Part shown: piece after piece, positions 57,113 through 64,000 of the stretch
Layout of the letters: every line of letters starts with the position of its first letter
Position numbering within the stretch: the first letter of the stretch is position 1
Assembly: GCF_017305915.1 (NCBI RefSeq)
Contig: NZ_JAFKJN010000008.1
Coordinates: 62,001 to 126,000, forward strand
Reading direction: 5' to 3'
Source of the DNA: Reyranella sp.
Lineage (GTDB): Bacteria; Pseudomonadota; Alphaproteobacteria; Reyranellales; Reyranellaceae
Length of the DNA stretch: 64,000 bases
The notes under the pieces: model-generated
What the model was told of the DNA's origin: nothing
Databases searched by the model: none
What the model saw: only the letters and a program-made list of their open reading frames with translations
Translations under genes and position numbers: made by a program

Positions 57113-58336
57113 TCAGCGGCTCCACACCCCGCCGTCCTTGTTCTTGTAGCCGAGCGAGAGGTAGGTGGCGTCGACCAGCGCCTGGCCGCGGTCGTTGAGC
57201 AGCAGGCCGGGGCCCATCCGGTTCATGGTGTAGCCGAACGACATCCCGGCGGCCGGATCGGCGAAGCCCAGCGAGCCGCCGGCGCCGACATGGCCGAAGG
57301 CGGCGCTGCTCATGATCACGCTGTCGATGTCCGGCCCGAAGATCTGCGCGCCCACGCTGCGCCGGCGGTTGTCCATCGACTTCATGAAGCCCGGCGCGAA
57401 GCGCGTCGGGATGCGGAGCGTGGCGTCGTCGTGCGTCGCCATCGAGACCTCGCCCATGCGCGCCAGCGTCTTCGCATCGACCAGCTTGCCGCCACCTTGC
57501 GCCAGCGGGGCGTACATGCCCGCGAGCCCGCGCGCGTTGGTGATGCCGTTGGCCGCGCCGATCTCGGCGGCATGGCCGTCGCGGCTGTTGGCGCCGCCGG
57601 TGCGCCAGGCGCCGACATTGAAGAAGAACAGCGACGCCGGCGACGTCGGGACTTTGGCGAGGTCGATCATGAACGGCGTCTTCGCCTCGCCCGCCCTGTA
57701 GACGTACGGGATCATCGGCGCGACGCGCGGCTCGATCGCCTCGGGCAGGCCTATCCAGAAGTCGAGGCCGAGCGGCTTGGCGATCTCGTCCTGGAAGAAG
57801 GTGCCGAGCGACTTGCCCGAGGCGCGCCGCACCATCTCGCCGACCGTCCAGCCGAAGGTGAAGCCGTGATAGCCGTTGCGTGTGCCCGGCACCCAGAACG
57901 GCTCTTCCGCGGCCAGCCGTTCGGTCATGTAGTCCCATTCGTAGGGACCTGAGTCCTTCACCTTGTCGCGCAGCGCCGGCACGCCGGCCGAATGGTCGAG
58001 CATCATGCGCGTGGTCACGCGCTCCTTGCCGTGCTGGCCGAACTCCGGCCACAGCTCGACGACCGGCGCGTCGATGTCGAGCGTGCCGCGGCTCGCCAGC
58101 ACGTGGGCGCACAGCGCGGTCGCGCCCTTGGTGCAGGAGAAGACGATGCCGACCGTGTCCTTCGTCCACGGCGTGTCGGTCTTGGGATCGGCCGCGCCGC
58201 CCCACAGGTCGACGACGGTCTTGCCGCCGACCGTGACGCACAGCGAGGCGCCGACCTCGCCGCGCTCGCCGAAATTGCGCTCGAAGGCTTCGGCGACACG
58301 TTCGAAGCCGCGCGCGGCGGTGCCGTCGATCTTCAT
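57113..58336 (-). CDS. Beta-lactamase-fold serine hydrolase (2), EstB-like
   Basis: A 407-residue esterase of the class C lactamase fold. Ser67-Cys-Thr-Lys70 is the SxxK motif, Tyr156-His-Gly the second motif, and FGHVGAGGSLGFADP the third region. The N-terminus GFERVAEAFERNFGERGEVG is typical of EstB-type cytoplasmic esterases that act on short-chain esters but not lactams. It lies downstream of the carboxylesterase gene; a 13-bp tandem repeat separates them. Confidence 0.92.
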   Translation of the reverse strand: MKIDGTAARGFERVAEAFERNFGERGEVGASLCVTVGGKTVVDLWGGAADPKTDTPWTKDTVGIVFSCTKGATALCAHVLASRGTLDIDAPVVELWPEFGQHGKERVTTRMMLDHSAGVPALRDKVKDSGPYEWDYMTERLAAEEPFWVPGTRNGYHGFTFGWTVGEMVRRASGKSLGTFFQDEIAKPLGLDFWIGLPEAIEPRVAPMIPYVYRAGEAKTPFMIDLAKVPTSPASLFFFNVGAWRTGGANSRDGHAAEIGAANGITNARGLAGMYAPLAQGGGKLVDAKTLARMGEVSMATHDDATLRIPTRFAPGFMKSMDNRRRSVGAQIFGPDIDSVIMSSAAFGHVGAGGSLGFADPAAGMSFGYTMNRMGPGLLLNDRGQALVDATYLSLGYKNKDGGVWSR

Positions 58337-58341
58337 CGCCT

Positions 58342-58380
58342 AATGGTTTCCCTTATTGGTTTCCCTTATTGGTTTCCCTG
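58342..58380. repeat. Three tandem 13-bp repeats at a stop codon
   Basis: AATGGTTTCCCTT, ATTGGTTTCCCTT and ATTGGTTTCCCTG follow each other without gaps. The carboxylesterase stop codon (minus strand) lies in the middle unit, and the third unit encodes its last residues GNQ. Because 13 is not a multiple of three, a change in copy number would change the protein's C-terminus. Confidence 0.85.
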
Positions 58381-59040
58381 GGGCATCGGCAGCTTGAACG
58401 CCTCGAGCAGGAAGCGCGCGGCGTGGCTCAGCCCCGTCTGGTCGATGCCGTGGCCGACGCCCTGGGCGATGTGCATGCGGGTCGGCACGCCGTGCTGGCG
58501 CAGCACCTCGGCGGCGCGCTCGGTCATCATCGGCGGGATCATCTCGTCGCTGTCGCCGTGCAGCAGCAGCACGGGCGGCCGCGACTTGATCTCCTTGCCG
58601 AGCGCCTCGGGCGCCGCGAGCAGGCCGGAGAAGCCGATGATGCCCGCGAGCGGCTTCTCGCGGCGCAGGCCGACATGCAGCGACATCATGGTGCCCTGGC
58701 TGAAGCCGATCAGCACGGTCTTGCTCTCGTCGAGCCCATATTGCGCCATGGTGTCGTCGAGGAAGCTGTCGACGAACGGCGCCGCCGAGCGCACGCCTTC
58801 GGCGGTGATCTTCGGATCGAGCCGCGAGATGCCGAACCACTGATAGCCGAACGGATTGCCCTCGCAAGGGTACGGCGCGTTGGGCGCGTGGAACACGACG
58901 TCCGGCATCAAGGGCGCCAGCACCGGTGCCAGCCCGATCAGGTCGTTGCCGTCGGCGCCATAGCCGTGCAGCAGGACCACGAGATGGCCGGGCTTGCCGC
59001 CGCCGTGCGGCCCGTGGCTCGGTCCCTCCAGCTTTTTCAT
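58366..59040 (-). CDS. Phospholipase/carboxylesterase family hydrolase
   Basis: A 224-residue alpha/beta-hydrolase of the PF02230 family. The oxyanion segment is VVLLHGYGADGNDLI, the nucleophile lies in IGFSQGTMMSLHVGL, the Asp in LLLHGDSDEMIPP and the His in GVGHGIDQTG, so the triad is complete. Length is normal. A CCTCTCCCCC hairpin lies just before its start. It would hydrolyse small carboxylic esters in the cytoplasm. Confidence 0.92.
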   Translation of the reverse strand: MKKLEGPSHGPHGGGKPGHLVVLLHGYGADGNDLIGLAPVLAPLMPDVVFHAPNAPYPCEGNPFGYQWFGISRLDPKITAEGVRSAAPFVDSFLDDTMAQYGLDESKTVLIGFSQGTMMSLHVGLRREKPLAGIIGFSGLLAAPEALGKEIKSRPPVLLLHGDSDEMIPPMMTERAAEVLRQHGVPTRMHIAQGVGHGIDQTGLSHAARFLLEAFKLPMPQGNQ

Positions 59041-59054
59041 GGCTGAGTCTTTCT

Positions 59055-59078
59055 CCTCTCCCCCTGGCGGGGGAGAGG
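59055..59078. repeat. Solo CTCTCCCCC hairpin
   Basis: CCTCTCCCCC-TGGC-GGGGGAGAGG, a 24-bp perfect hairpin identical to the right end of the element at 42041. It lies between the glycosylase stop (59091) and the carboxylesterase start (59040) and may act as a terminator of the former. Confidence 0.65.
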
Positions 59079-59090
59079 AATATGAGCGGC

Positions 59091-59732
59091 TCATTCCTTC
59101 TTGCTCCAGTCGGGCATGTTGCGGCGATAGTGCCAGAGCAGCAGCGCCGCCGCACTGCGCCACGGCCGCCACGCTTCGGCGATTTTGAGAAGCCGCTTTG
59201 CGTCCGGCCGCTTGCGCAATTTCTTCAGGTGCTGCGCGGCGATCACCAGGCCGAGATCGAGGCCCGGCATGATGTCGGGCCGGCCGTGCGCGAACATCAG
59301 GTAGATCTCGGCGGTCCACGGCCCGATGCCCTTGGCCTGGGTCAGCATGGCGATCGCCGCCGTGTCGTCGAGCTCGGCAAGCCTGGCGAAATCGATGCGG
59401 CCCTCGACGATGTCGGAGGCGAGCGCGCGGCCGTACTTCATCTTGGCGTTGGAAAGGCCGACGCCGCGGAGCTGCTCGTCGGTGAGCCGCAGGAACTCGG
59501 CCGGGTCCCCGGTCGGCAGCAGCGCCTCGAGCCTGAGCCAGATCGAGCGCGCGGCATGCACCGAGACCTGCTGGCCGACGATCGAGCGCATCAGGCCGCC
59601 GAAACCCGACGGCACGACGCGCAGCTCCGGGTGCCCGACCTCCTTGATCGCCCGCGCGAAGTCGGGATCGACCTTGGCGAGGTGCCGCATCGCCTTCCTG
59701 AGATTGGCCGAGTCGAGGACGATTTGTGCCAT
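59091..59732 (-). CDS. AlkA-like DNA-3-methyladenine glycosylase
   Basis: A 213-residue HhH-GPD base-excision enzyme that removes alkylated purines. The helix-hairpin-helix is TQAKGIGPWTAEIYLMFAHG and the catalytic Asp159 lies in RPDIMPGLDLGL. LSNAKMKYGRALA precedes it as in AlkA. There is no N-terminal AlkA beta domain, as in the short bacterial versions. ATG 59747 is an alternative start. Confidence 0.92.
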   Translation of the reverse strand: MAQIVLDSANLRKAMRHLAKVDPDFARAIKEVGHPELRVVPSGFGGLMRSIVGQQVSVHAARSIWLRLEALLPTGDPAEFLRLTDEQLRGVGLSNAKMKYGRALASDIVEGRIDFARLAELDDTAAIAMLTQAKGIGPWTAEIYLMFAHGRPDIMPGLDLGLVIAAQHLKKLRKRPDAKRLLKIAEAWRPWRSAAALLLWHYRRNMPDWSKKE

Positions 59733-59776
59733 GGCTCCGCATAGCATGCCGCGCGACGGGACTGTAAGTTCCGCGC

Positions 59777-60529
59777 ATGTTCAGCGATTCACAGCAGGCG
59801 ATGCTCGATCGCGTGCTCGCCGCCGTCGCCCGGGACGTCCGGGTCGATGCGCTGCTCGGCATGGGCTCGCGGGTGACCGGCGGCTGGGACGCGCAGTCCG
59901 ATTTCGATTTCGTCGTGGTCGAGGCGGCGCCGGTGGCCGACCGCCGGGCCTTCGCCGAGGCGATCGGACCGCTGCTGACCGGCTTCACCGGCGAGCATGT
60001 CGGCGAGCCGAAGCTGCTGATCTGCCTCTACGGCCCGCCGCTGCTGCATGTCGATTACAAGTTCGTGCCGCGCGCCGAGCCGGCGCAGCTCGGCGAGCGG
60101 CCGAAGGTGCTGTGGGCGCGCGATCCGGCGGCCATCGAGGCGTGGCTGTCGACGGCCCGTTTCGGCCAGGCGCCGCGCGAGCCGCAATGGTTCGAGGACC
60201 GCGTCTGGCTGTGGCTGCACTACGGTGCCTCGAAATGGGCGCGCGGCGAATACTTCGAGGCGATCAGCACGCTCGACTTCCTGCGCAGCATGGTGCTGGG
60301 GCCGATGATGCAGCTCCAGGCCGGCCGGCCGATGCGCGGCCAGCGCCGGCTCGAGACGCTGGCCGGCGCGCGCGAAAGACTGCTGCCGACCCTGGCCGGC
60401 TACGACGCGGCAGCAATCCGGCAGGCCTTCGTCGAGGCGGCCGCCATCTATGTCGAGCTGCGCGCCGCCGATCCGCCGCCGCGGCCGGTGCCGCGGATGC
60501 CTCAGGCGCTGCTCGATTTCCTGCAATGA
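59777..60529 (+). CDS. Nucleotidyltransferase-fold protein
   Basis: A 250-residue protein of the polymerase-beta-like nucleotidyltransferase fold. The motif GMGSRVTGGWDAQSDFDFVV carries GS and the metal-binding DxD, and LLHVDYKFV supplies the third acidic strand. The C-terminal half is helical. It resembles adenylyltransferase-type proteins such as those acting on aminoglycosides, but the substrate is not evident. It precedes gluQ by 10 bp. Confidence 0.82.
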   Translation: MFSDSQQAMLDRVLAAVARDVRVDALLGMGSRVTGGWDAQSDFDFVVVEAAPVADRRAFAEAIGPLLTGFTGEHVGEPKLLICLYGPPLLHVDYKFVPRAEPAQLGERPKVLWARDPAAIEAWLSTARFGQAPREPQWFEDRVWLWLHYGASKWARGEYFEAISTLDFLRSMVLGPMMQLQAGRPMRGQRRLETLAGARERLLPTLAGYDAAAIRQAFVEAAAIYVELRAADPPPRPVPRMPQALLDFLQ

Positions 60530-60539
60530 CCCCGAAGCC

Positions 60540-61370
60540 ATGACAGTCGTCACGCGCTTCGCCCCCAGCCCGACCGGCGAGCTGCATCTCGGCCACGCCT
60601 ATTCGGCGCGCATCGCCTGGCAGCGCGCGCGCGAGGCCGGCGGCCGCTTCCTGCTGCGCATCGAGGACATCGACATCCGCCGCAGCCGCCGCGAGTTCGA
60701 GGCGGCGATTCTCGAGGATCTGCGCTGGCTCGGGCTCGACTGGGACGGCGAGGTGCGGCGGCAGTCCGAGCATTTCGCCGACTACGGCCGCGCGCTCGAC
60801 GCGCTCGATGCAAGCGGCCTGATCTATCCCTGCTTCTGCACCCGCGCCGACATCGCCGCTGCAACCGACGCACCGCACGCCTCGCTCCAGGGGCCGGACG
60901 GCCCGCTCTATCCCGGGACCTGCCGCCACCTGCCGCGCGAGGAGCGCCGGTCGCGGCTGGCGGTGGGCGAGGAGCATTGCCTGCGCCTCGACGCGGCGAA
61001 GGCGGCGGGCGAGGCCGGGCCGTACCACTTCCTCGACGAGGCGCGCGGGCGGATCGAGGGGCAACCGATGCTGTTCGGCGACGTCGTGCTGGCGCGCAAG
61101 GACACGCCGACCAGCTACCACCTCGCGGTCACGGTCGACGACCATCTGCAGGGCGTGACCCTGGTGACGCGCGGCGAGGACCTGCTGCCCTCGACCCATG
61201 TCCACGGACTGCTGCAGCGGCTCTTGGGCTACGAGACGCCGCGCTACGCCCACCACCGGCTGATGACCGACGCCCAGGGCCGCCGCTTCGCCAAGCGCGA
61301 CAGGTCCCTGACGCTGCGCGCACTGCGCGAAAGCGGCAAGACGCCAGGCGACATTTTCAGCCTTCTGTGA
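60540..61370 (+). CDS. gluQ: Glutamyl-Q tRNA(Asp) synthetase
   Basis: A 276-residue shortened glutamyl-tRNA synthetase that attaches glutamate to queuosine in tRNA(Asp). The HIGH motif is His16-Leu-Gly-His19, the zinc site is CFCTR with YPGTC, and the KMSKS-like loop is FAKRDRS. It lacks the anticodon-binding domain, as expected for GluQRS. ATG 60540 is chosen; it lies 10 bp after the nucleotidyltransferase gene. Confidence 0.95.
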   Translation: MTVVTRFAPSPTGELHLGHAYSARIAWQRAREAGGRFLLRIEDIDIRRSRREFEAAILEDLRWLGLDWDGEVRRQSEHFADYGRALDALDASGLIYPCFCTRADIAAATDAPHASLQGPDGPLYPGTCRHLPREERRSRLAVGEEHCLRLDAAKAAGEAGPYHFLDEARGRIEGQPMLFGDVVLARKDTPTSYHLAVTVDDHLQGVTLVTRGEDLLPSTHVHGLLQRLLGYETPRYAHHRLMTDAQGRRFAKRDRSLTLRALRESGKTPGDIFSLL

Positions 61371-61391
61371 GGGCCCGGTCGGTTCGCGGCC

Positions 61392-63188
61392 TCAATCAGG
61401 CACGCCGAGCCGCCGCAGTTCGTTTTGGTAAGCTGCCAGATGTTCTTGTCGACGAACCGCCATCCGCTCTCGCACATTCGATGTCCGCAGTGTTGCATCG
61501 AGCACGCGCAAGCGGGTGGCCAGGTCCCGGGCTTCTGCCAACCGGCCGCATGAAGCGGCGCTCGCAGCGGCGACGATCACACCGGGGATCCAGTTCGGCT
61601 TGCTCGATACGGCTCGCCGCGCCCATTCCCAGGCTTCGTCGCGGCGGCCAAGGGCAAGGAGCGCCTGGGCGGCGGCGGCTTGCATGTGGCCGATCAGGGG
61701 ATCAAGCGGACTGAGACGCATTGCTCGCATCTCGTGATCCAGTGCCAGCGCTGCCTCTCCGAGGCGGAGCCTGGCGAGCCCACTGAAGTGCCACGCCGCG
61801 GCCATGTTCGGATCGAGAAGGAGAGCTTGATCTATGAGCGCCGCTCCGTTTTCGATCTCTTCCGCGAGGATTGCCAGCGCGACACCCGCCGCCGAGAGAG
61901 CCACTGCGTCATCCCTGCCCAGCGCCGCCGCCCGCCGGGCGAGACGGCTGCCTTCACGGCGCTCCGCCGCATCGTCGGCCATCCAGCCGTTCACTTGCCG
62001 ACGGGTGTAGGCGCGCGCGGCAAGGCCGAAGGCTGCGGCGAAATTGGGATCCAGGTTCATGGCGTGCCCAAAATGCGCCAAGGCCTCCGCATTCGACTCC
62101 TGGGTATCCTGATGCAGGCTGGCGACGCCACGCAGGAGATAGTCGTAGGCGCTCAGGTTCTCGGTCGGCTTGCGGCTGGAGCGCTCGATCTCCGCCCGTT
62201 GCAGCTTGGGCCCGATTGCCCCCACGACACTGGCGGCGACACGGTCCTGAAGGTCGAAGACATCGGCAAGGGTGCCGTCGAAACGATCCGCCCAGAGGTG
62301 CGCTCCGGTGGATGCATCGATCAGCTGGCCGGTTATGCGTATGCGGTCGCCGCCTTTTCTCACGCTTCCTTCGAGCACGTACTGCACGCCGAGCTCGCGG
62401 CCGACCTGTTTGATGTCCACGGCGCGGCCCTTGTAGGTGAAGCTGGAATTGCGTGCGATGACGAAAAGCCAGTGGATGCGGGACATGGCGGTGATGATCT
62501 CCTCGACCATGCCATCGGCGAAATACTCCTGCTCCGGATCGCCGCTCATGTTCTGGAACGGCAGGACCGCGATCGACGGCTTGTCCGGCAAGGCGAGTGC
62601 CGGCCGCGATCCCGTTGCCGACGGCGGCGCACCGGACCCATCCTTCGGCACGGTCCAGTCGGCGGTATTCCATTCGGCCTTGAACGTCCGCACCGGGCGC
62701 TCGATGTTCTTGAGCGTCAATGCACCGAGATCATGCAGAGAAACCTTCAGCCGGCCTTCCACCGCCTCGTGGACTGTGCGCGATACCAGGATCCCACCCG
62801 GCGCGGCCTCCGCCTCGAGCCTTGCCGCGATGTTGACGCCGTCGCCGTAGAGGTCGTCGCCCTCGACGATCAGATCGCCGAGGTGAAGTCCGATCCGGAA
62901 AACGATTCGCGCATTCTCGGGCTGATCCTGATTGGCGTCCGACACGGCCTGCTGAAACTCGATGGCAGCCCTGAGCGCATCCACGGCGCTGCCGAACTCG
63001 GCCAGCACGCCATCTCCGGTCAGCTTGACCAACCGACCACTATTTCGCGCCAGCGTCGGCTCCAGGTGCTCCCTGCGATGCATCTTGAGACGGGCAAGCG
63101 TACCGCTCTCGTCACGGCCCATGAGCCTGGAGTAGCCGACGACGTCGGCTGCAAGGATCGCGGCCAGCTTGCGTTGCTCACGCGCCAC
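61392..63188 (-). CDS. Class III adenylate cyclase with TPR domain
   Basis: A 598-residue cytoplasmic protein. Residues 1-165 are a class III nucleotide cyclase (KLAAILAADVVGYSRLMGRD with a metal Asp, KLTGDGVLAEFGSAVDAL with the second). A linker leads to a TolB-like/CadC-type segment (SIAVLPFQNMSGDPEQEYFA, then FADGMVEEIIT) at about 200-330. The rest is tetratricopeptide-like helices. I chose GTG 63188, with GAGGGA 8 nt upstream, matching the usual family start; ATG 63287 is possible. Many alphaproteobacteria have several such proteins; the signal is unknown. Confidence 0.9.
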   Translation of the reverse strand: MAREQRKLAAILAADVVGYSRLMGRDESGTLARLKMHRREHLEPTLARNSGRLVKLTGDGVLAEFGSAVDALRAAIEFQQAVSDANQDQPENARIVFRIGLHLGDLIVEGDDLYGDGVNIAARLEAEAAPGGILVSRTVHEAVEGRLKVSLHDLGALTLKNIERPVRTFKAEWNTADWTVPKDGSGAPPSATGSRPALALPDKPSIAVLPFQNMSGDPEQEYFADGMVEEIITAMSRIHWLFVIARNSSFTYKGRAVDIKQVGRELGVQYVLEGSVRKGGDRIRITGQLIDASTGAHLWADRFDGTLADVFDLQDRVAASVVGAIGPKLQRAEIERSSRKPTENLSAYDYLLRGVASLHQDTQESNAEALAHFGHAMNLDPNFAAAFGLAARAYTRRQVNGWMADDAAERREGSRLARRAAALGRDDAVALSAAGVALAILAEEIENGAALIDQALLLDPNMAAAWHFSGLARLRLGEAALALDHEMRAMRLSPLDPLIGHMQAAAAQALLALGRRDEAWEWARRAVSSKPNWIPGVIVAAASAASCGRLAEARDLATRLRVLDATLRTSNVRERMAVRRQEHLAAYQNELRRLGVPD

Positions 63189-63338
63189 TTTTGCGTCCCT
63201 CGAACATCGGCAAAGGGATGGTAGAAGGCGCAGGCGGCTAGAGCAAACGGCACGGAAATGCCGCGCGGCTTGGCCAAGCCGCTCCATCGCCGTCGTCTCC
63301 CTCTGGCGGCGGGGGGCAATGCGGCCTAACTTCAGGCC

Positions 63339-64000
63339 ATGGACAGACAAGAAGAGCTGGCCGTCGGGAGGCGGCTGTTCGGCCATATCGACGGCCGCAC
63401 CACCGACCTCGCGGACGCGCTGTTCCGCAACCGGACGATCAACTACTCCTGCCGCGAGCGGGCGGCGGTGGAGCGCGACCGGCTGTTCCGCGCGCTGCCG
63501 ATCTTCATGGGCCTGTCGACGCGGCTGCCCAAGCCCGGCGACTTCCTCACCGAGGACGTGGCCGGCATGCCCGTGCTGATGACGCGCGGCGCCGACGGGC
63601 AGGTGCGGGCCTTCGCCAACATCTGCCGCCATCGCGGCGCGCCGGTCGCGACCGGCTGCGGCAATGCCCGCGCCTTCGTCTGCCCCTATCACGGCTGGAC
63701 CTACGATTCGGCAGGCAAGCTGCTCGGCACCACCGACAAGGTCGGCTTCGAGGGCCTCGATCACGGCGCGCACGGGCTGGTGCCGCTGCCCGCCGCCGAG
63801 AAGCACGGCATGCTCTACATCCGTGCGCAGCCGGGCGGCGAGCCGATCGACATCGATGCGGTCCTGGGGGCGATCGCGCCTGACATGGCGGCGCTTCGGC
63901 TCGACAGCCATCCGCTCTATTCGACCGACAAGGTGACGCCGCGCATCAACTGGAAGTTCGCGATCGACACCTTCCTCGAGGGCTATCACATCCCGCACCT
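63339..64000 (+). CDS. Rieske-type aromatic ring-hydroxylating oxygenase, alpha subunit (partial)
   Basis: The first 220 residues are inside the window. The Rieske [2Fe-2S] ligands are Cys96-x-His98 (NICRHRGAP) and Cys115-x2-His118 (CPYHGWTY). The mononuclear iron site begins in DTFLEGYHIPHL, giving two histidines close to the edge. Such enzymes dihydroxylate aromatics or demethylate quaternary amines with electrons from a reductase. The gene is divergent from the cyclase with 150 bp between starts. Confidence 0.92.
   Translation, partial: MDRQEELAVGRRLFGHIDGRTTDLADALFRNRTINYSCRERAAVERDRLFRALPIFMGLSTRLPKPGDFLTEDVAGMPVLMTRGADGQVRAFANICRHRGAPVATGCGNARAFVCPYHGWTYDSAGKLLGTTDKVGFEGLDHGAHGLVPLPAAEKHGMLYIRAQPGGEPIDIDAVLGAIAPDMAALRLDSHPLYSTDKVTPRINWKFAIDTFLEGYHIPH

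Noticed and set aside
1..64000. tRNA, rRNA or known riboswitch
   Set aside because: No cloverleaf-like or rRNA-like sequence and no recognisable riboswitch core was found by eye; a covariance-model scan would be needed to exclude divergent ones.

Overview
The window is 64 kb of GC-rich DNA with the strong codon bias of a chromosomal alphaproteobacterium. The mix of ubiquinone biosynthesis (COQ7), DsbB, GluQRS, HemP, many MFS and ABC importers, flavin monooxygenases and beta-lactamase-fold esterases suits a metabolically versatile Rhodospirillales- or Reyranella-like organism. That placement is inferred from gene content and repeat style; no rRNA or other taxonomic marker is present. No tRNA, rRNA, CRISPR array or complete insertion sequence was seen.

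Layout. (1) 1-10.3 kb is a metal or envelope-stress island: an OmpR/PmrA-type two-component system, two paralogous four-repeat membrane proteins around a small periplasmic protein, a MerR regulator with a textbook operator, an HMA-CDF fusion transporter, a CzcBA-type RND pump without an outer-membrane factor, and a fasciclin protein. (2) 10.5-11.7 kb holds a small membrane protein, a frameshifted anti-sigma-type ATPase and a higBA toxin-antitoxin pair. (3) 11.7-23.3 kb is a catabolic and uptake cluster: a five-gene peptide/nickel-type ABC importer whose binding protein looks circularly permuted, two NtaA/SnaA/DszA-type flavin monooxygenases, an MFS carrier and an MmgE/PrpD protein. (4) 23.3-26.6 kb is accessory: an unknown membrane protein, a large protein with phage-like features and a compositional break, and a 192-bp inverted-repeat element. 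(5) 26.6-45.4 kb contains hydrolases, a retropepsin-like protease, an alcohol dehydrogenase / PhyH / HyuA-like run, two RraA-like proteins around an EmrB-type MFS gene, an FlK-like thioesterase, a D-2-hydroxyacid dehydrogenase, an LLM oxidoreductase, OsmC, a histone-H1-like protein and further MFS genes. (6) 45.5-51.9 kb holds an HNH nuclease, coq7-dsbB-yqaA, a broken brnT with an intact antitoxin, and a carotenoid oxygenase-GST pair followed by nitronate monooxygenase and a small membrane protein. (7) 52.1-57 kb ends in hemP-porin-FMN_bind-apbE-four-helix cytochrome b, which reads as an iron-linked flavinylated electron-transfer unit. (8) 57-64 kb carries esterases, AlkA-like glycosylase, a nucleotidyltransferase, GluQRS, an adenylate cyclase-TPR protein and the start of a Rieske oxygenase.

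Palindromic repeats are abundant. Three copies of a 123-127-bp twin-hairpin element show compensatory base changes in both stems, and two of them bracket one MFS gene. There are also REP-like GGACCGC elements, C/G-rich hairpin elements and a 29-bp-arm inverted repeat. The strongest candidates for novelty are the permuted binding protein, the hemP-linked flavinylation operon, the covarying twin-hairpin element and the paired 11-bp-period operator sites of the two-component system.
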